In this document: positions 46,581 through 57,615 of the stretch, piece after piece
How positions within the stretch are numbered: position 1 is the first letter of the stretch
How the letters are laid out: each line of letters opens with the position of its first letter
Assembly: GCF_041381155.1 (NCBI RefSeq)
Contig: NC_091135.1
Location: 50,666,086 to 50,730,085 of the forward strand
DNA: 64,000 bases
Direction of reading: 5' to 3'
DNA from: Argopecten irradians
Taxonomy: Eukaryota > Mollusca > Bivalvia > Pectinida > Pectinidae
The notes under the pieces: model-generated
What the model was told of the DNA's origin: nothing
The model's database searches: none
The model's input: only the letters and a program-made list of their open reading frames with translations
Made by a program: the position numbers and the translations under genes

Positions 46581-47050
46581 TATCAGGATCATTTCGTGCA
46601 AGCTTCAGCCAAATCGCACCGGTAGAACTTGAGAAGTTCAAATGTGTTTTCAAGATGGCGGCTGTGGCGGCCATCTTGGGTTTCGGATCAACCTAAAAAA
46701 TAACAACACTTTGTAAGGACCATGTCGGGATCATTTCATGCAAGTTTCAGCCAAATTGCAACGGTAGAACTTGAGAAGAAGTTCAAAATGTGAAAAGTTA
46801 ACGCACGGCGGACGACGACGGACGAAACATGATGACTATAGGTCATCCTGACCCTTCGGGTCATCTAGGGTCAGGTCAGATGACCTAATAACATTCGTTA
46901 TGTCAACCACAAATTTCCCAAGTAATTCATTATTTAATTGCTGTCGCTTTCGAAACACCATGTCACCCTCTAACTCGGAATTTTCCTCCGTACCTTCTTC
47001 AAAAGACGTCGAATCAGTTGAGTTCCGACTATTCTGACTGACAACAACAA

Positions 47051-47103
47051 TAGACCTTTCACGGTTATTTCCGCACATGCGCACAAACGCTTCCGGAAGG
47101 CAA
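47051..47103 (+). repeat. Left terminal inverted repeat of element A
   Basis: Pairs with 56,245-56,322. The inner block GCGCACAAACGCTTCCGGAA is identical at both ends; the outer TAGACCTTT(T)CAC is identical apart from one T. The right copy carries extra bases in between. Confidence 0.85.
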
Positions 47104-47140
47104 CTTATACTTCCGCATTTCTTGACAACTTATAAACAAT

Positions 47141-50100
47141 ATGGCGAGCCGCGAACATTTGAACAAACTGAGCGTCGCCGTATTGAGGTCGTTAGCTGCA
47201 GAATATGGAGTTGACGTACTTAAGAAGAAAAAAAGCTGATCTGATCAACGACCTGATATCATGTAAAGCTCCTGTTTCTGTATTAACGCCAGTAGTCAAC
47301 AGATCAACTGATGAGATATCGATACAGACACCTGTGTACCGTGAGGAAAGTTTACCCCCCATTCAACCAGGTCACATATGTCAAAGATGCGCAATATCCT
47401 GTGGTTACTTTTAGTGACATATATGACTTTATGGTGGCCCGTAGGAGGGACAGTGGCGAATGTGTGAGCAATTTTAAGGGTCTGGATAGAGCTGTGAAGC
47501 ACTTCAGCGCAGGAGATGTGAATGTTATAGGCACAGCAAAGGTACAGTACTGTAACTGTTAGGCATAATTATTTTTCGTATTCCCATTTCATAGTCTGCC
47601 AAAGGCGATATATTGTTCTTTTTTATGGTATGAGCTTCCTGGTTATGTGTTAAAAGTTAACTCTGACTATAGTTTCATGAATATACATTTGTATATGCAT
47701 GGCTTGCTCTCTAGTATGTTAAAAGTTTTAAACTCTATACAGTATGGTATTCTATATGCAAATCCACTAATGCCCTTGTTTGGTCCGTGTATACTAAATA
47801 GTCTTTATTTTTTCTTATAGGTGACCGATAAAGTCATATACATCAAAGGAACCTGTCAAGCATCTATGAAGAAGCATGTCTATGATGTATATGTGTGTCT
47901 GTCCAGCACAGGAGCTAGCTCTGCTTCCATAGATTATGGATACTGTCAGTGTCCTGTTGGGTAAGCATTGATCTAAGGACAAAAATGGAAATTCCAAAAT
48001 TATTGGTTTTAAAAGCTGACATGAGGTTATGTTAATATTTGTAAATATTGGTTTGCTTTATGATGAAATTCAAATTAAATAATGCATTCTGTTGAAAAGC
48101 AAAAGGAACTTGAAATATTTGCTATAAAGTTTATCAAAGAGGACATGTAAACTGCAGAAATGTTGATTTAGTTTCTACTAGGAATATGCTATTTGTTTTA
48201 TTTTAATTTAGTTAAGTTATTAAAAAGTGTTTGATATGATTCCAGTTTAGCACAGACATGCAGTCATATGGGGAGTATGCTGTTTGCCTTAAGCAATGCA
48301 ACAAGTGCAACAACTGATACATGCAGTTCAACTTCCAGGCTGTGCGAATGGAATATCCCTCGCCATTCTGTTAAACCAAAGCCAATGAGTGAACTGAAAA
48401 CAGGTATGACTAATTAAAAAAAAACCAATCTATTAAAAACTCAAGTTCGATCATTTTGAAATATTAAATATTGTACTACGATAGTCTTTTATTTCACATG
48501 CTTATAATAATTGCATGTGGAAAATTATCGATCTCGTTTTACTTTCCCATTTTAAAAATGAAAAGTCGTTTCGGAAAGGTAGTGGGCCTTTAATGGATCA
48601 TAGAATCCTATAAGAAATCCACCCTATACATGTATACTGGTACAGTGGTAATTGTACACAGTTTAACACAGGATATACCAGAAGATATTGTATGGATTCT
48701 TAAAACATAGCCTTTAATGACCTTTTTTTAACTTCACAGGAAAACCAACATTGATGCCTGCAAGCATGGATCCTGTGCAAACAGATGACAGCAGTGCGCT
48801 GCCTTGTATGTCAGCATTTGACCCGAGACATACATCAACCCGTGGCAATGATGTTGAAAGAACACTAAAGCACTTGACAGATTTAAAAGCTGTATTTCCA
48901 AATACTGGTATATATCAACAAAACAACAGTAACAATAACAGTAACTTATGATAATAAATATTATGCATTGAAGTATCTTATTGTATTACATCAATTAAGG
49001 CCAATTAAAACTAATAATTGCACTTCTTCATTTCTCGAGATGTCAAAATCTGATAATTCAGTGTTATATTGTTAGTTTCTAGATAAGTAAGAAAGTACTG
49101 ATTAAGAATCTTAATTAGTATTTTTGTGCTGACAATACACACTGGGAAATGTTTTTTGCATGGAAAGCGAAAGATTAATCTGAAATGGCCTCAATATTTT
49201 ACAATTGCATGACTAGACAAAATCAAAATTAAAAAAAATAATACAGGTAAAAAACCTTAATTTATACAATAAATTAGCAATATTTTGGGTAATATCTTAT
49301 GTGCATATTGCCAAGAAATATCTATACACAAAATTACTAGTCTTCGAAGTTATATCATAACCTTTAAAATGAATGGCTTAGCATTCCTATATTTCATCTG
49401 TGAAACAGCCAGGGAATTTTGTTTACCAAAGCTAACAACAAGAGTGACTCAAATAAAAATAAAAATTTTGTGTTAGGGTTAGCACATTTGTGGAATATAC
49501 CAGACACTGCCCCAGATGCTTCTATTGAAATGGAGGTCAGTTCCACAATAGACCCCATGTTTCTGGAGATGGAAAAAATGCTGTTTACAAATGCCTGTAA
49601 AGAAAATTGTAAGTCAAAAACTTTACATCACAAAACCTTATCAGAACCACTCAATTAAATAAATAACAACTTGAAGCTCATATAGGGATTGGATTGCGCT
49701 TTTATGTTAACCATGCTTGTATGGAGCAATTCCTCTAGGAATATATTCTATGGGGCGCGTTAGCGCCCCATATTGAATATATTTTTAGAGGAATTGCTCC
49801 ATACAAGCATGGTTAACATAAAAGCGCAATCCAATCCCTATATTTACACTCACACGACTTTTTATTTATACTTTACGCAATAAAATTGTCATTTGAAAGT
49901 GACGTAATTATTCAATAAAAGTCGGTCAAAAGTGGGAGGAGCTTACTCAAATGAACAGCGAATTATGACGCTTCACGTAAGATAGAATTATTCATCCGCG
50001 ACGACAAAAAAGTTCAATATTTTAGTGTTAAATAAACATGACAAACAAAGTAAATTTATGAGATAATTTTATTTAATCAGATCAGATTTTTAAATATATA

Positions 50101-52248
50101 TTCAATTTTGCTAAAAGTTAATATATAGCGTAATAACATAAAGTATTTGTACTCGGCCACATGTGTGAACTCGGTGACCGTTGTGAAGCGAGGCGAAGCT
50201 GACGCACACTTACACACTGGAGTTTGCAGAAGTTGACAAAAACCGGTTTTCAAGTAGCTCAATGTGTTTGAGATTGTCGTCTGACTTGACGATATTACAT
50301 CCTTGGGAGCCATGTGATTATATTATAATCTACGCTTAGATCCATCGCCATCGATAGATTTAATAACTTCACTTGTGTTCGATGGATACAATGTAGCTGT
50401 GTTGACGCGTAACTGTCAACACGTGGATTACTAGCGGTGCATGTTTTATAATACACACGATTAAATTCTCAAAAAACAGAGACAAGAGGATATGTTTATA
50501 ACTGACCTCTGTCAGAGGGTCCCACGCCCGTCCACCCCAAAGACTTGATCGTAGGACGAACACAGACACAGAGGTAATGTTTACATTTGACATCCATCAT
50601 TTGTAACAAAAGTGAAAGCACTGCACGTCGACCCGGTCGGGATATTTTTCCCGTTTCTTTATACAATTGTTAATTTAAAAAATGTTTGTATCATGTATAA
50701 ATATAAAACATATATGTATTGTTCATATTTTTCCAAATTTCTATGAAAAACAACGATATACACGTAATGTTGCGTCAAAATGTAAACAAAGCCATGTGTT
50801 TCTTTAAAAAAAAGTAGCCCCTTTACGTTGCATAGAACATTTTCATACGCAAGTTCAAAGTTCAATGTTACCATGCAGTTATGGTAAACAAAATCGGCTA
50901 GTACTTGCGTATAGTGAACAAGACTAGCAAGTGTAAATATAATATTTTGATTTACAAATATAACTTTACAATATACACCAATTCATATCAATTAGTGCAC
51001 TGATCAATTAACAATACTATAATAACAGTTTGTTGTTGACAGGTATATGTACGGTACATGTACAATTGACATAATTGACATGAAATTTTTACTGAATTAC
51101 AGTACCCTCGTTGAGCATAAGTGCAGAACTGGTCAGTTTCATAGAGCATCATACAAGAGACCAGAGGGTATCACAGATGTGGAAAGACTTGCATATTGGC
51201 CGCCTGACCAGTTCCATATTTGGAGATGTCTTGAGTGCAGGTGACAACCCAAAGTCTTTAGTAAAAAGGATCTTAAATGGATCAAATCTTGACAGGTAGA
51301 TATTATCACAAGGGATTATGTATTGTGCGTGCAAGTTTACAATAAGAATTACCTTCATTCCTTAAATTCTGGTAAATTTATAGATCATTCATTTTCAAGT
51401 GTTTGTGTACTAAAATCTATGGTTAATGCACAGGAGCCTCAGTAGCCATTTATAGTATGGTCTGACTTCAACAAACAAGTAGCACTGATTTAACTCCTCC
51501 CTCACTTTGCATTGCTCAGTGTTATTATTCTCTTGAAACACTGGTCTCCCACCACATCAAAAACTGGCATGTCCTTAAATGAAACTGAGTATTAATATTT
51601 AATAGGGCATGAAACAAAAACAAATAAAATAACTAAATGGGGGCAAAGGGAGATAATTTAACTTCATGAAATTGGATAGGTGTATAAACCTGAATCAATT
51701 ACACTTTATTCTTCAGCTATGATGCACTACCACCTGCTGTACAGTGGGGCATTGACTGCGAAAGTAAGGCTAGAGAACAGTACACACACCTGCAGAAAAT
51801 GGTCAACCCCAACATCACTTTCGAGGTGGAAAATACTGGCTTGACATTGTGTGAAACTCATTCATTTCTGGGTGCATCCAGTGATGGCAGAGTAATTGAA
51901 GGTGACAGAAGTGGGGTGTTGGAAGTGAAATGTCCATACTCGGTCAAGGGGATTAAGGTTAACCAAATGGAGGTACAGGATATTGTTGCCTTGAACAGTA
52001 ATGACTTCTGCCTTGAGTGTGTAGAGGAAGAGGTACAGTTAAGGCGAAAACACAAGTATTATTCCCAGGTACAGGGGGAAATGGCAATCATGTCTTTGCC
52101 ATTTTGTGACTTTGTTGTGTGGACAGGTGCACAAAAGAACAACATCTTTGTTGAAAGAATTAATTTTGATATTGATTATGTCAATGCAATGATGCCCAAA
52201 CTTGTGGAATTTTATATTAAGCATATTTCCCCAGTGTTTTACCAGTAA
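47141..52248 (+). CDS. Element A: SAP + SWIM zinc finger + YqaJ-type nuclease
   Basis: Exons: 47141-47541, 47821-47960, 48246-48403, 48740-48907, 49493-49608, 51103-51295 and 51717-52248, with good splice sites and matching phases throughout. An N-terminal SAP motif (VAVLRSLAAEYGVDVLKKKK, then ADLINDLI) suggests DNA binding. A SWIM-like finger is formed across the exon 2/3 junction (CQCPVG joined to LAQTCSHMG). The C-terminal YqaJ domain has WKDLHIGRLTSSIFGDV, GIDCESKAREQY, LGASSDG, LEVKCPYS and YYSQVQGEM, so the Glu, Asp and Glu-x-Lys residues of the restriction-like nuclease core are all present. Such enzymes resect DNA ends in phage recombination; here a role in repair or transposition is inference. 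Exon 1 has two frame shifts, one in an A-run near 47,230 and one by a C-run near 47,345. AATAAA-like signals lie after 52,290. Confidence 0.8.
49680..49843. repeat. Near-perfect hairpin foldback in intron 5 of the YqaJ gene
   Basis: Left arm ATATAGGGATTGGATTGCGC onward, right arm its complement ending GCAATCCAATCCCTATAT. Arms are about 75 bases with only a few differences near the loop, where GGGGCGC GTTA GCGCCCC forms a GC-rich tip. The loop is only a few bases. Probably a foldback or MITE inserted after element A formed. Confidence 0.88.
49850..51100. other. Rest of intron 5 of the YqaJ gene
   Basis: AT-rich intron with short shadow frames; no exon or second gene recognised. Confidence 0.5.
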
Positions 52249-53589
52249 TTATTTGTAATATTCAGAAAGCAATGTGTTCAATCCTAAGTAGAGAATAATT
52301 ATAATAAAGATGGCTATTGATGACATATTTTTTTATGGCATTCAAAATGTTGCCTGAGTGAAGGCATTCCTTCCTAGTGAGAAAGTGGTCCTAATGTTTT
52401 TCACACAAAGACTGAGCTTTTTTATAAAAATTTGGAACTAATTCTTATTTACAAAAGTTGTCACAGTTTCCTTGATAATACATGGTATATTTCAACCTTC
52501 TTTTGTACCACCGGTGAGAGGAGCTTTAACTTTTCTCAAATGATACTGCAATGATCCTTAGAGAATATTGTAAGGTTTTGAGTTGATCCAAGATTAAAAA
52601 AAATCATTTTGATCTTCACCAGTTTCATTTTTACAATTCAAGTTAGGAAGAACACCTCAGACGGTAGTGGAATTCTCATAACATTAATTAACAGCTGCAT
52701 AGAAAGTGATTATTCCTAACTGTAATTTGATCAGAAAGTACATACATATGTACACATATATAATTGATGCTTTCAAATTAAAGTAATTGAATATCAAATT
52801 TTTAAAAACTTAATAAACCTGTCTTTAATTGTATTCAATAGTTACAATATGTTTGTTTTGTATTCCCTTTTTCTTTAAAGTGAACTATTACATGTACATG
52901 TATGTATGAAGTCAAAAGGGATTTAATTTATGTAAAGGGACAATAAATGAGCTCAATATGTTCTGTAATATGTATTGAAAATGAAATCTTTTTTGAATGA
53001 AAAAGAAATGAATATTACAGAAATAAATTAGTTTTAAAGTTTGTACTTTTTCTCATTATGTCCATTGTTTGTATGACCATTTTCTAAAACTCTTGGGTCA
53101 TAGTAGCAACTAGTGGTTAAGGTGTCAATGCCTTTATCTTGATTTTGTAACCCATGTGGACCAGTTGGAAGGTGCTGACAGTTGGTTTTAAATGACCAAT
53201 AATATAAATTGAATATAAAACAATAGTTACATATACAAAACCAAAAGTATTCTTTAACCTGTTTACAAAACTTGAAAAGTCTGTATCAATGTAGCAGTAA
53301 CAGGGATCACCACAGGTGAAAATTTTATGATGGATGAAAGTGTGTAATGATTTTTTTTTTCAATAAAAGAATTTATACACAAGCTTTTTGCAAAAAGTTA
53401 TTTAAAATTACACAATTGATGATATTTAAGTATTTTTCTTTTGCAACAAAACTACTTAATAAAGGTTCATTTATTTCTTGTATCATAGTTATTAGGACAA
53501 AAAATCCAACAATTGCTAATTATGATTGGTCCAGCAAAGCTTTACTATAAGTGATCACATTGAAGTCATGATTGGCATAGATACTGTAC
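52249..53589. other. Convergent 3' untranslated region of the two element A genes
   Basis: Both genes end facing this 1.3-kb AT-rich stretch. AATAAA or AATAAAG motifs on the plus strand lie near 52,300 and 52,942, serving the YqaJ gene. No third gene. Confidence 0.5.
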
Positions 53590-56226
53590 TTAATTTACTA
53601 AAGGGACGTCAAAATTTGTCAACCAACAGATGACTTTAAAAATGTGTGTTGATAATGGTTGCAAAGTAAGTGGCATGACTCCATCAAGAATATGGAAATT
53701 TTTTACTCTCCCAATGCTCCTTTCAACATGAATCCTCAATGATGCTATTTCTTGTGTCTCAAAAACTTCATCTGTGGAGAACTGTCCACTAGCACCTTTA
53801 AAAGGCGGTATATTCAATTTACATTTCTTTTTTTCTAATACATCTCTTATTGTAAAACCTTTGTCTGCCATGATGCTGTCATTTTCATTAAGTAAATCAA
53901 TTAATCCTGATTCAATAGTTATTTGACGATCAGATGTTTTTCCTGGCCAACCATCAGAAATAAATGAAATAATACCAGATGGTGTAATACCTACTAAAAA
54001 CTTGATAGTGGTATGATGCTTGTAATTTGAAAATGTCATACTTTGATTAAGAAGACTTGATGAACGCTGTATAAAAATTTCAGTACAATCGATTATTACT
54101 CGGACAGAGGGATATTTCAATCTAAAAGAAGTTGGCATAATCCTATCAATGATATCTCGTGAAGGAAAAGGATTCAAAAAATCTAGTTCTTTCCGCAGAA
54201 AGACAATCCAAGTAGAAAAGTACTTTGAAAAAGTTCCTTCTGATATGAGAAATCTATCCGACAAATCAGCAACTAAAAGACCTAACCGCAACCTCATCAG
54301 TACAGCAAACAGTTGGTCTACAAGCTCCAAGGATCCAGTAGATGGTCTTTGTCGGTCTGCCAAACTTGAGGACTTCTGCCCTACCCAGTACCTCATCTTC
54401 TCTGCCTTTGGTTTAAGGAAACTACAAGAGAATCATTATTAATGTTATTCAAATAACCATGCTGACCAAGTTCACTGAATCAAAGATAACATGAGGAACA
54501 TATTAGTACACAAGAATGAACCTTGGTTATTTTTCATAATAATTTTACTGACATTACAAATGCATTGAAAGATACTGACCTAAGAAATGTACATCTCAAA
54601 AGTAAGGTTCAGTATTAGTTTATAATATATCCACCCTAGCATTCTGGGGTGTAGTTTATATGCACATACAGTATAACACAATTATGGTAATAATATATAT
54701 TACATATAAAGACAACTTACTTGAACAGCCACAAGAAGACAGTAAATGTAGGTAGCCCAGTGTAAAAACGTGTCTTCTCATCATTATCTTGTATCTTGTG
54801 AACCCCCCATTTGGACTCCTGGACTTGTTCTTTGGTCTTTTGCAGCTCTTTCTTCAGTTTTCTGTTTTCCTCAAACAGTGGATCAGGATCACACTGAACT
54901 CCTAAAAATGAAGGAATGAAGATTGCAATAGCGTTCACTTAAAAATAGACAATTGAACTTTTATTGATATAGTGCTAAAATCAGAGTTCATACATTTCTT
55001 GTTTACAATAGAGACACTACAATGTTTGTCTGCATTTTTTTAAACAAAATAAATGTATAGCTATGTTTAATATATGCCTAGTGGGTTAGATTATAAGTTA
55101 ACAAACAAATTTAAAAGTGAGATAAGTACAAACCTTTATCAACAAAAGTCTTTGGTTCAGTTGGCTGTACCGTTTGATGTGTCTTACAGTAGTGGTGGGA
55201 AAACATGCTGAAGTTATAATTGCTTTCCTCCTCACGTCTTTTCTTAAACTCTGTCTCATTAATTTCCTACAATAAAAATACTTTCTTTTAAAATAGAACA
55301 AATTGCTCATAATAAAAACATACAAATTAATCCCAGCTTTCATGTTTAGATTTAAAAAAAACCATAATTCAGATATGTAGAACAGGAAAAAATATACACG
55401 ATTCCAGCTGTTGAATGCTCCGACCAAGAATCGAACCCGGGTCTTTGGTGTGAAGAACCAAGGCTCTACCGACTGAGCCAATGAAGCATGTTACCAGCTG
55501 AGAAACCATATTAAAACTGTACAAACCACACCGACCCGCTCCTTTTACAGATAAGATATTTGCACATAACAGATGTACATATCATGTACATAATTTGAAT
55601 ATGATATGTTAACATAATATACAGTACTGTAGTCTATGGAACTTCAGAAATCCTTAATAAAGCATTTAACACACTTTGACTCCTTCAGTTAAGTCACAGA
55701 AGCTTGACGTTTTGTGAATTATATATGGTATACATATATAAAAAAATACCCTATATTCTAGATATATGGATATTTTTTTTATATATTTATACCATATATG
55801 ATTCACAGAACGTCAAGCTCCTGCGGTTAAGTTGACCATGCATACGCATACGTGCACAATTTGTTAAATCTGTTTGATGTTAAACAGAACTCATGTCTAA
55901 ATAACAAATATTACCTGCAGCAGGCTTCTCTTTGCCTGTCTATCTGTTCTCGTCTGATCTGCCACGGACGGGGTCTTTTATTTATACGAGAATATCGTCG
56001 GCCGGTAGTTTTCGTCTGATGGCTCGTCACTGTGCCACCCGTCGTGAAAATGTTCAGAACATATCCGACTTTCCTCATTTGGCAACCAATTTGCTCTATT
56101 TACTGCAGTTACCCATGCCTTTCTTTTCCTCGAGTCCTTCGGAAAACGGAAAAAACTTACACCTCTTTCTTTGGCCTCCTGGTTTTGGCGATTAGAGCAT
56201 CGGTAAACTACACAGTGATTCACCAT
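53590..56226 (-). CDS. Element A: THAP-domain DDE transposase
   Basis: Minus-strand exons 55915-56226, 55134-55266, 54721-54901 and 53590-54421 join in phase to 485 residues. The N-terminal THAP finger starts MVNHCVVYRCSNRQN, with AWVTAVNRANW and RICSEHF (C2CH zinc ligands). Next come a charged segment and coiled coil (NRKLKKELQKTKEQVQ), RFYTGLPTFTVFLWLF, and an HTH region (LGLLVADLSDRFLISEGTFS, KYFSTW). The C-terminal DDE_Tnp_4-type catalytic domain has IIDCTEIFI, SIMADKGF and RIHVERSIGRVK, the three acidic residues in order. It would bind the ends and cut and join the element. One in-frame TAA lies in exon 1 just after the THAP domain (IFSYK stop KTPSVADQ), so this copy is probably inactive unless that base is an error. 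The DDE exon alone is undamaged. Confidence 0.85.
55385..55500 (-). repeat. tRNA-derived sequence in an intron of the transposase gene
   Basis: On the minus strand, ATGCTTC pairs with GGAGCAT as a 7-bp acceptor stem. GGCTCAGTCGGTAGAGCC gives a good D-arm, TTGGT/ACCAA an anticodon stem, and CCGGGTTCGATTCTTGG a T-arm with the B box. Two extra bases before the 3' acceptor strand and a C where U33 should be argue against a working tRNA. It is either a tRNA pseudogene or a SINE head without body. It lies inside intron 1 of the minus gene, overlapping none of its exons. Confidence 0.6.
55690..55842. repeat. Foldback with AT-rich loop in intron 1 of the transposase gene
   Basis: The left arm has TTAAGTCACAGAAGCTTGAC, then GTTTTGTGAATTATATATGG. 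The right arm complement has CTTAACCGCAGGAGCTTGAC, then GTTCTGTGAATCATATATGG. About 45-base arms with roughly 85-90 percent match around a 50-base AT-rich centre. Confidence 0.75.
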
Positions 56227-56470
56227 CTTTTTGTAACTAATGTAAACAACATTGGAATGCCTTCCGGAAGCGTTTGTGCGCAGGCGCGAAAAGCAGGACC
56301 GCGGTTAATGTGAAAAGGTCTATGGCTGTCGGCGGACGCTATCGTCTGTCGACCAAGGAGGAAATAGCTCAATTACACCAAAAGGGTCATCAATGGGGCT
56401 GTTGATTCCACCATCAGACTGTAAAGTCGACCCAGATGTTACCTCACAAAGGTACAATGTACATCAGAAA

Positions 56471-56560
56471 AAATACTATCCTTAATTTAGTCGCCTTTTT
56501 ACGATTATGCACTAGGGGCAGCAAGTACAATTCTAACGCCCTACCTGTAGGGACAATCCT
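56471..56560 (-). mobile_element. Fragment of the (CAAA)n-tailed retroposon, head only (copy j)
   Basis: CTTAATTTAGTCGCCTTTTT through CTAGGGGCAGCA to CCCTACCTGTAGGG: only the 90-base head is kept. It lies between elements A and B. Confidence 0.75.
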
Positions 56561-57452
56561 CTCAGTTACCGGTGTTTGACAATTTGATTTTAAATCCAAA
56601 TTTCCAAATATTTTAGCAACAGAAAAGATTTTGAATGTCAATAGGATTTGACATCATACATAGCCATAGTAAATCAAACAAATTAAACATGAAACATAAA
56701 TGCCTATAATGTGGGTTGTTATAGTTTCAGCTAGTTATGAGCAACATCGGTAGAAATTAATTTAGAGTTATCCCCCTTGATGATAGGTGGCGCATAGTAC
56801 GTTGCGGTCCTGCAATCTCAGCATTCCGCGAAATCTGAATATCGACTAGGCCAAGTGTTCGTAGAAGATCGCGATATTTGTAGATCTAGATCTATATCAT
56901 TGGATATGTCGTTAAGTAAGCCTTCGTCATATGGGTCGTGGGACCTTCCAAGGCTTAGAAAAGAGTTACGTGCCCGAGGGGCTCGTTTATCTGGAAGGAA
57001 GATCGAGTTGATCGAGAGGTTAGTGTCAGGTGTTAAACGTTGTAACTAGCCTACAGTACATGTATAGTCACAATCACAGTACATGCAAGTGCTTGAAGTT
57101 TTTGGTAATAGTCAATATACCTAGAATATATATATATTGTTAGACGGGTCTTTGTCAATGCATTAATTTATCTATAACTTCAAGCTTCTGTCATGATTGT
57201 GCTGTACGTCTACTGTACACCACCGTATTAATGTCGCTATGTTGACAAACTAATGAGTCGGTACCGTTCACGATCGAGAACGCATCACTATTAAAAGTTT
57301 CTTCAAAAGTTTCTCATTGACTGGTTATTTAGAATGCAGTGCCATTTTAATCCTCCTTCATATTATTTTATAATTCCAGTGACAAATACATGTACAGACA
57401 TGATGCCAGTTGTTATCTTTTTTTTATTTTACATTACTGCAGCATATCATCG

Positions 57453-57615
57453 TTTGTTTGTTTGTTTGTTTGATTAATTAACGTCCTATTAACAGCTATG
57501 GTCATGTAAGGACGGCCTCCATGTATGTGGTGTGTTGCGTGTATGTTGTGCGAGGTGCGTGTCTTGGGAGACTGTGGTATATTCATGTTGTGTCTTCTTG
57601 TATAGTGGAACTATT
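57453..57615 (-). mobile_element. (CAAA)n-tailed retroposon, copy g, strongly 5'-truncated
   Basis: The direct repeat GCATATCATCG flanks it (57,442-57,452 and 57,616-57,626). Only the tail-proximal 160 bases are present. It lies in intron 1 of the element B YqaJ gene. Confidence 0.88.

Larger units (their letters stand above)
45268..46865. repeat. Compound bivalve repeat (GAGGCCCAAGGGCC...GACGACGGACG family), nested with retroposons
   Basis: Starts AACAAGAGGCCCAAGGGCC at 45,271 and restarts at 45,804. Internally it repeats TTTCAGCCAAATCGCACC, GTAGAACTTG(A/G)GAAG, AAGATGGCGGC(T)(A/G)TGGCGGC, CATCTTGG(A/G)TTTCGGATC and TAACAACACTTTGT with a roughly 165-base step. It ends GCACGGCGGACGACGACGG, then GGTCATCCTGACCCTTCGGG. 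Two retroposons are inserted in it (copies e and f). Confidence 0.75.
47050..56323. mobile_element. Element A: two-gene THAP/DDE + YqaJ DNA transposon (ISL2EU-like), about 9.3 kb
   Basis: Terminal inverted repeats: the left end (from 47,051) reads TAGACCTTTCACGGTTA, then a GCGCACAAACGC stretch and TTCCGGAAGGCA near 47,091-47,102. The complement of the right end reads TAGACCTTTTCACATTAACC, then GCGCACAAACGCTTCC and GGAAGGCA. Both ends lie next to AT/TA dinucleotides (left ATAGACC, right GGTCTAT), consistent with a 2-bp target duplication. Inside, two spliced genes converge: SAP-SWIM-YqaJ (plus, starting about 40 bases inside the left repeat) and THAP-HTH-DDE (minus, starting about 30 bases inside the right repeat). 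The layout is complete; a few lesions (two frame shifts and one stop) are visible. Confidence 0.82.

Noticed and set aside
55415-55495. Functional tRNA gene
   Set aside because: The cloverleaf is nearly complete but has a C in place of U33 and two extra bases before the acceptor strand; no terminator T-run was checked as adequate.
47050-56323. PIF/Harbinger assignment for element A
   Set aside because: The catalytic domain is of the same broad DDE_Tnp_4 type, but the flanks show a 2-bp and not a 3-bp duplication, and the partner gene is a YqaJ nuclease and not a Myb-like protein.
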